Assembly (NCBI GenBank): GCA_022823465.1
Contig: JAJEHX010000042.1
Location: 82,047-146,046, forward strand
Source: Candidatus Latescibacterota bacterium
GTDB lineage: Bacteria; JAAXHH01
Length of the DNA stretch: 64,000 bases
Direction of reading: 5' to 3'
The notes under the pieces were generated by a model, which searched no databases, was not told the DNA's origin, and saw only the letters and a list, made by a program, of their open reading frames with translations. The translations under genes were made by a program, and so were the position numbers. Below are positions 62,975 to 64,000 of the stretch, piece by piece. How positions within the stretch are numbered: position 1 is the first letter of the stretch; each line of letters begins with the position of its first letter.

Positions 62975-63389
62975 GGATCTGGTTCCTATGGCCGCACGCA
63001 GTTCATGTAGGCGCGAAGGCGTGATGCTGCCGTTTACGCACACGTGTGTATAAGGTAGATACCAGCCGGGAGGATTGTCAAGCGGCAAGGTGACCGCGCG
63101 GTTGTTTCGCGCTTGTCTTACGTTCAAAAGCCAGCGGTGCGACGGCCTGCCGGGCGCCGGCTGGTAGCGCGTCCGGCGACCCGCTGGCGTCCCGCCTGAT
63201 ACCCGCCTGACTGTCTACAGAAAATAAAACGATGGCGGACCACTCCTGTTGCATGGTATCTTGCCTCGACGCACCGGCCTGTCTACCGAAGAATACGCTG
63301 ATCGCCGCGGTCTCCCGGCCCCTTCCACTCACTTCCACGAGACCCGCGGCCATGCGCACACCGCGTGACGCATCACGGAATACGCACCT
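62975..63389. other. Divergent intergenic region
   Basis: About 415 bases between the LacI gene and the permease gene. It holds the operator-like palindrome at 63038-63050. I see no gene here. Confidence 0.5.
63038..63050. promoter_or_regulatory. Candidate LacI operator
   Basis: GCACACGTGTGTA is nearly palindromic around a central CG (ACACACGTGTGT-type), typical of LacI-family operators. It is 64 bases before the LacI start and about 340 bases from the permease start. Confidence 0.5.
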
Positions 63390-64000
63390 ATGACCTCTAA
63401 GCCTTCGTCCAGTCCCTTCGAGCTCGAGACCGAACTGAGACGGGATCTCGGCGTCGTATCGGCTACGAGCATCATCGTAGGAGGCATCATAGGCTCCGGC
63501 ATCTTCGGAGCGCCGGCCGGCATCGCGCAGCAACTGGGCAATCCCGGCCTGTTCCTCCTGGTCTGGATCGTCGGAGGCGCCCTGTGTTTCGCGGGCGCCC
63601 TGTGCTTCGCCGAACTCGGCACCATGATGCCCCGCAGCGGCGGACAGTTCGTCTACCTCAAGGAGGCCTTTCCGCCCATCGTGGCCTTCCTGTACGGATG
63701 GGTGGAAGTCGTCCTGCTCCAGAGCGCCGGCCTGGCGGCCATCGGTGCGATCTGCACCAGTTACATGGGGTATTTCCTGCCCTTCATCTCGTCCCATGTG
63801 ACCGTGTTTGACCTCGGTTCCTTCGTTATTTCGTCCCAGCAGGTCGCGATCTGGATTCTCCTGATCTTCCTCTGCTTCGTAAACTACGTCGGCGTCCGAT
63901 TCGGCGGCCTGGTGATGAACCTGACCACATTCGCCAAGGTGACGGCCCTGGCCGGGCTCGCCCTGTTGGCGATCGCGATAGGTGGAGACGCGGGGCACTT
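63390..64000 (+). CDS. APC-family amino acid permease, 3' end outside window
   Basis: 203 codons of a transporter: cytoplasmic N-terminus (FELETELRRDLGVVSAT), then TM1 with the conserved GGIIGSGIFGAP substrate-binding break, and GALCFAELGTMMPRSGGQFVYLKEAF. These identify the APC superfamily (LAT/AdiC-like). The frame stays open to the last base. ATG 63390 lies in tacgcacctATG without a clear ribosome-binding site. Confidence 0.9.
   Translation, partial: MTSKPSSSPFELETELRRDLGVVSATSIIVGGIIGSGIFGAPAGIAQQLGNPGLFLLVWIVGGALCFAGALCFAELGTMMPRSGGQFVYLKEAFPPIVAFLYGWVEVVLLQSAGLAAIGAICTSYMGYFLPFISSHVTVFDLGSFVISSQQVAIWILLIFLCFVNYVGVRFGGLVMNLTTFAKVTALAGLALLAIAIGGDAGH

Overview
The window is a GC-rich bacterial chromosome segment with about 50 supported protein genes and no rRNA, tRNA, CRISPR array or recognisable insertion sequence. 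Lipoprotein and Tat signals, SCO/PCuAC copper chaperones, a GWxTD protein and many MacB/FtsX-type permeases point to a Gram-negative-type envelope. The mix of phytanoyl-CoA dioxygenase-like proteins, Gfo/Idh oxidoreductases, mannonate dehydratase and sialidase resembles uncultured marine or sponge-associated lineages of the FCB group such as Latescibacterota. That placement is inference from gene content, not a marker-gene result.

Layout. 0-9.3 kb: a truncated FtsX-like permease, a copper/cytochrome oxidase assembly pair (cytochrome c-PCuAC fusion plus SCO), an MFS carrier with a mannonate dehydratase-like enzyme, a PhyH-like dioxygenase and a Tat-exported glycosylasparaginase. 9.4-13.4 kb: a visibly AT-richer two-gene operon, a PHP-SMC ATPase (TrlF/Ppl-like) followed by an AlbA_2/ATPase protein, a good defence candidate. 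13.6-17.9 kb: TrmH-type rRNA methyltransferase, a DUF6785-like membrane protein and a sialidase-family protein. 17.9-21.9 kb: a second accessory block with a BrnT/BrnA-like toxin-antitoxin pair (consensus promoter, apparently leaderless) and a zinc-finger/SF1 helicase/DUF559-type nuclease fusion. 22.3-26.7 kb: RmlA and a catabolic-looking minus-strand operon. 27.0-31.8 kb: a lone pyruvate dehydrogenase E2, then a cobalt-type nitrile hydratase operon. A degenerate copy of the E2 3' end and its downstream sequence flanks that operon on the far side, so it looks like an inserted cassette.

31.9-44.1 kb: a coiled-coil tail-anchored protein made of 54-bp repeats, small ParB-like and ankyrin genes, and a tightly coupled minus-strand run permease / type II NADH dehydrogenase / permease / methyltransferase; a MetE-like enzyme and another permease follow. 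44.2-56.9 kb: SLC13 and SSS symporters (the latter overlapping a 54-aa membrane protein), rhodanese, PurB, an N-methyl-amino-acid oxidase, a PaaI-type thioesterase, a radical SAM protein, PriA and a GWxTD protein. 57.3-64 kb: Gfo/Idh and PhyH-like genes, three tandem LacI paralogs and a truncated APC-family permease.

A recurrent theme is minisatellite-like expansion in multiples of three (9, 21, 24 and 54 bp) in coding ends and spacers: the SCO N-terminus, two small coiled-coil proteins and the C-termini of the SSS symporter and PurB. The last two read the same DNA unit in different frames. The best candidates for something undescribed are the PHP-SMC/AlbA_2 pair, the repeat-bounded nitrile hydratase cassette, and the Ndh-permease operon with no ATPase partner.
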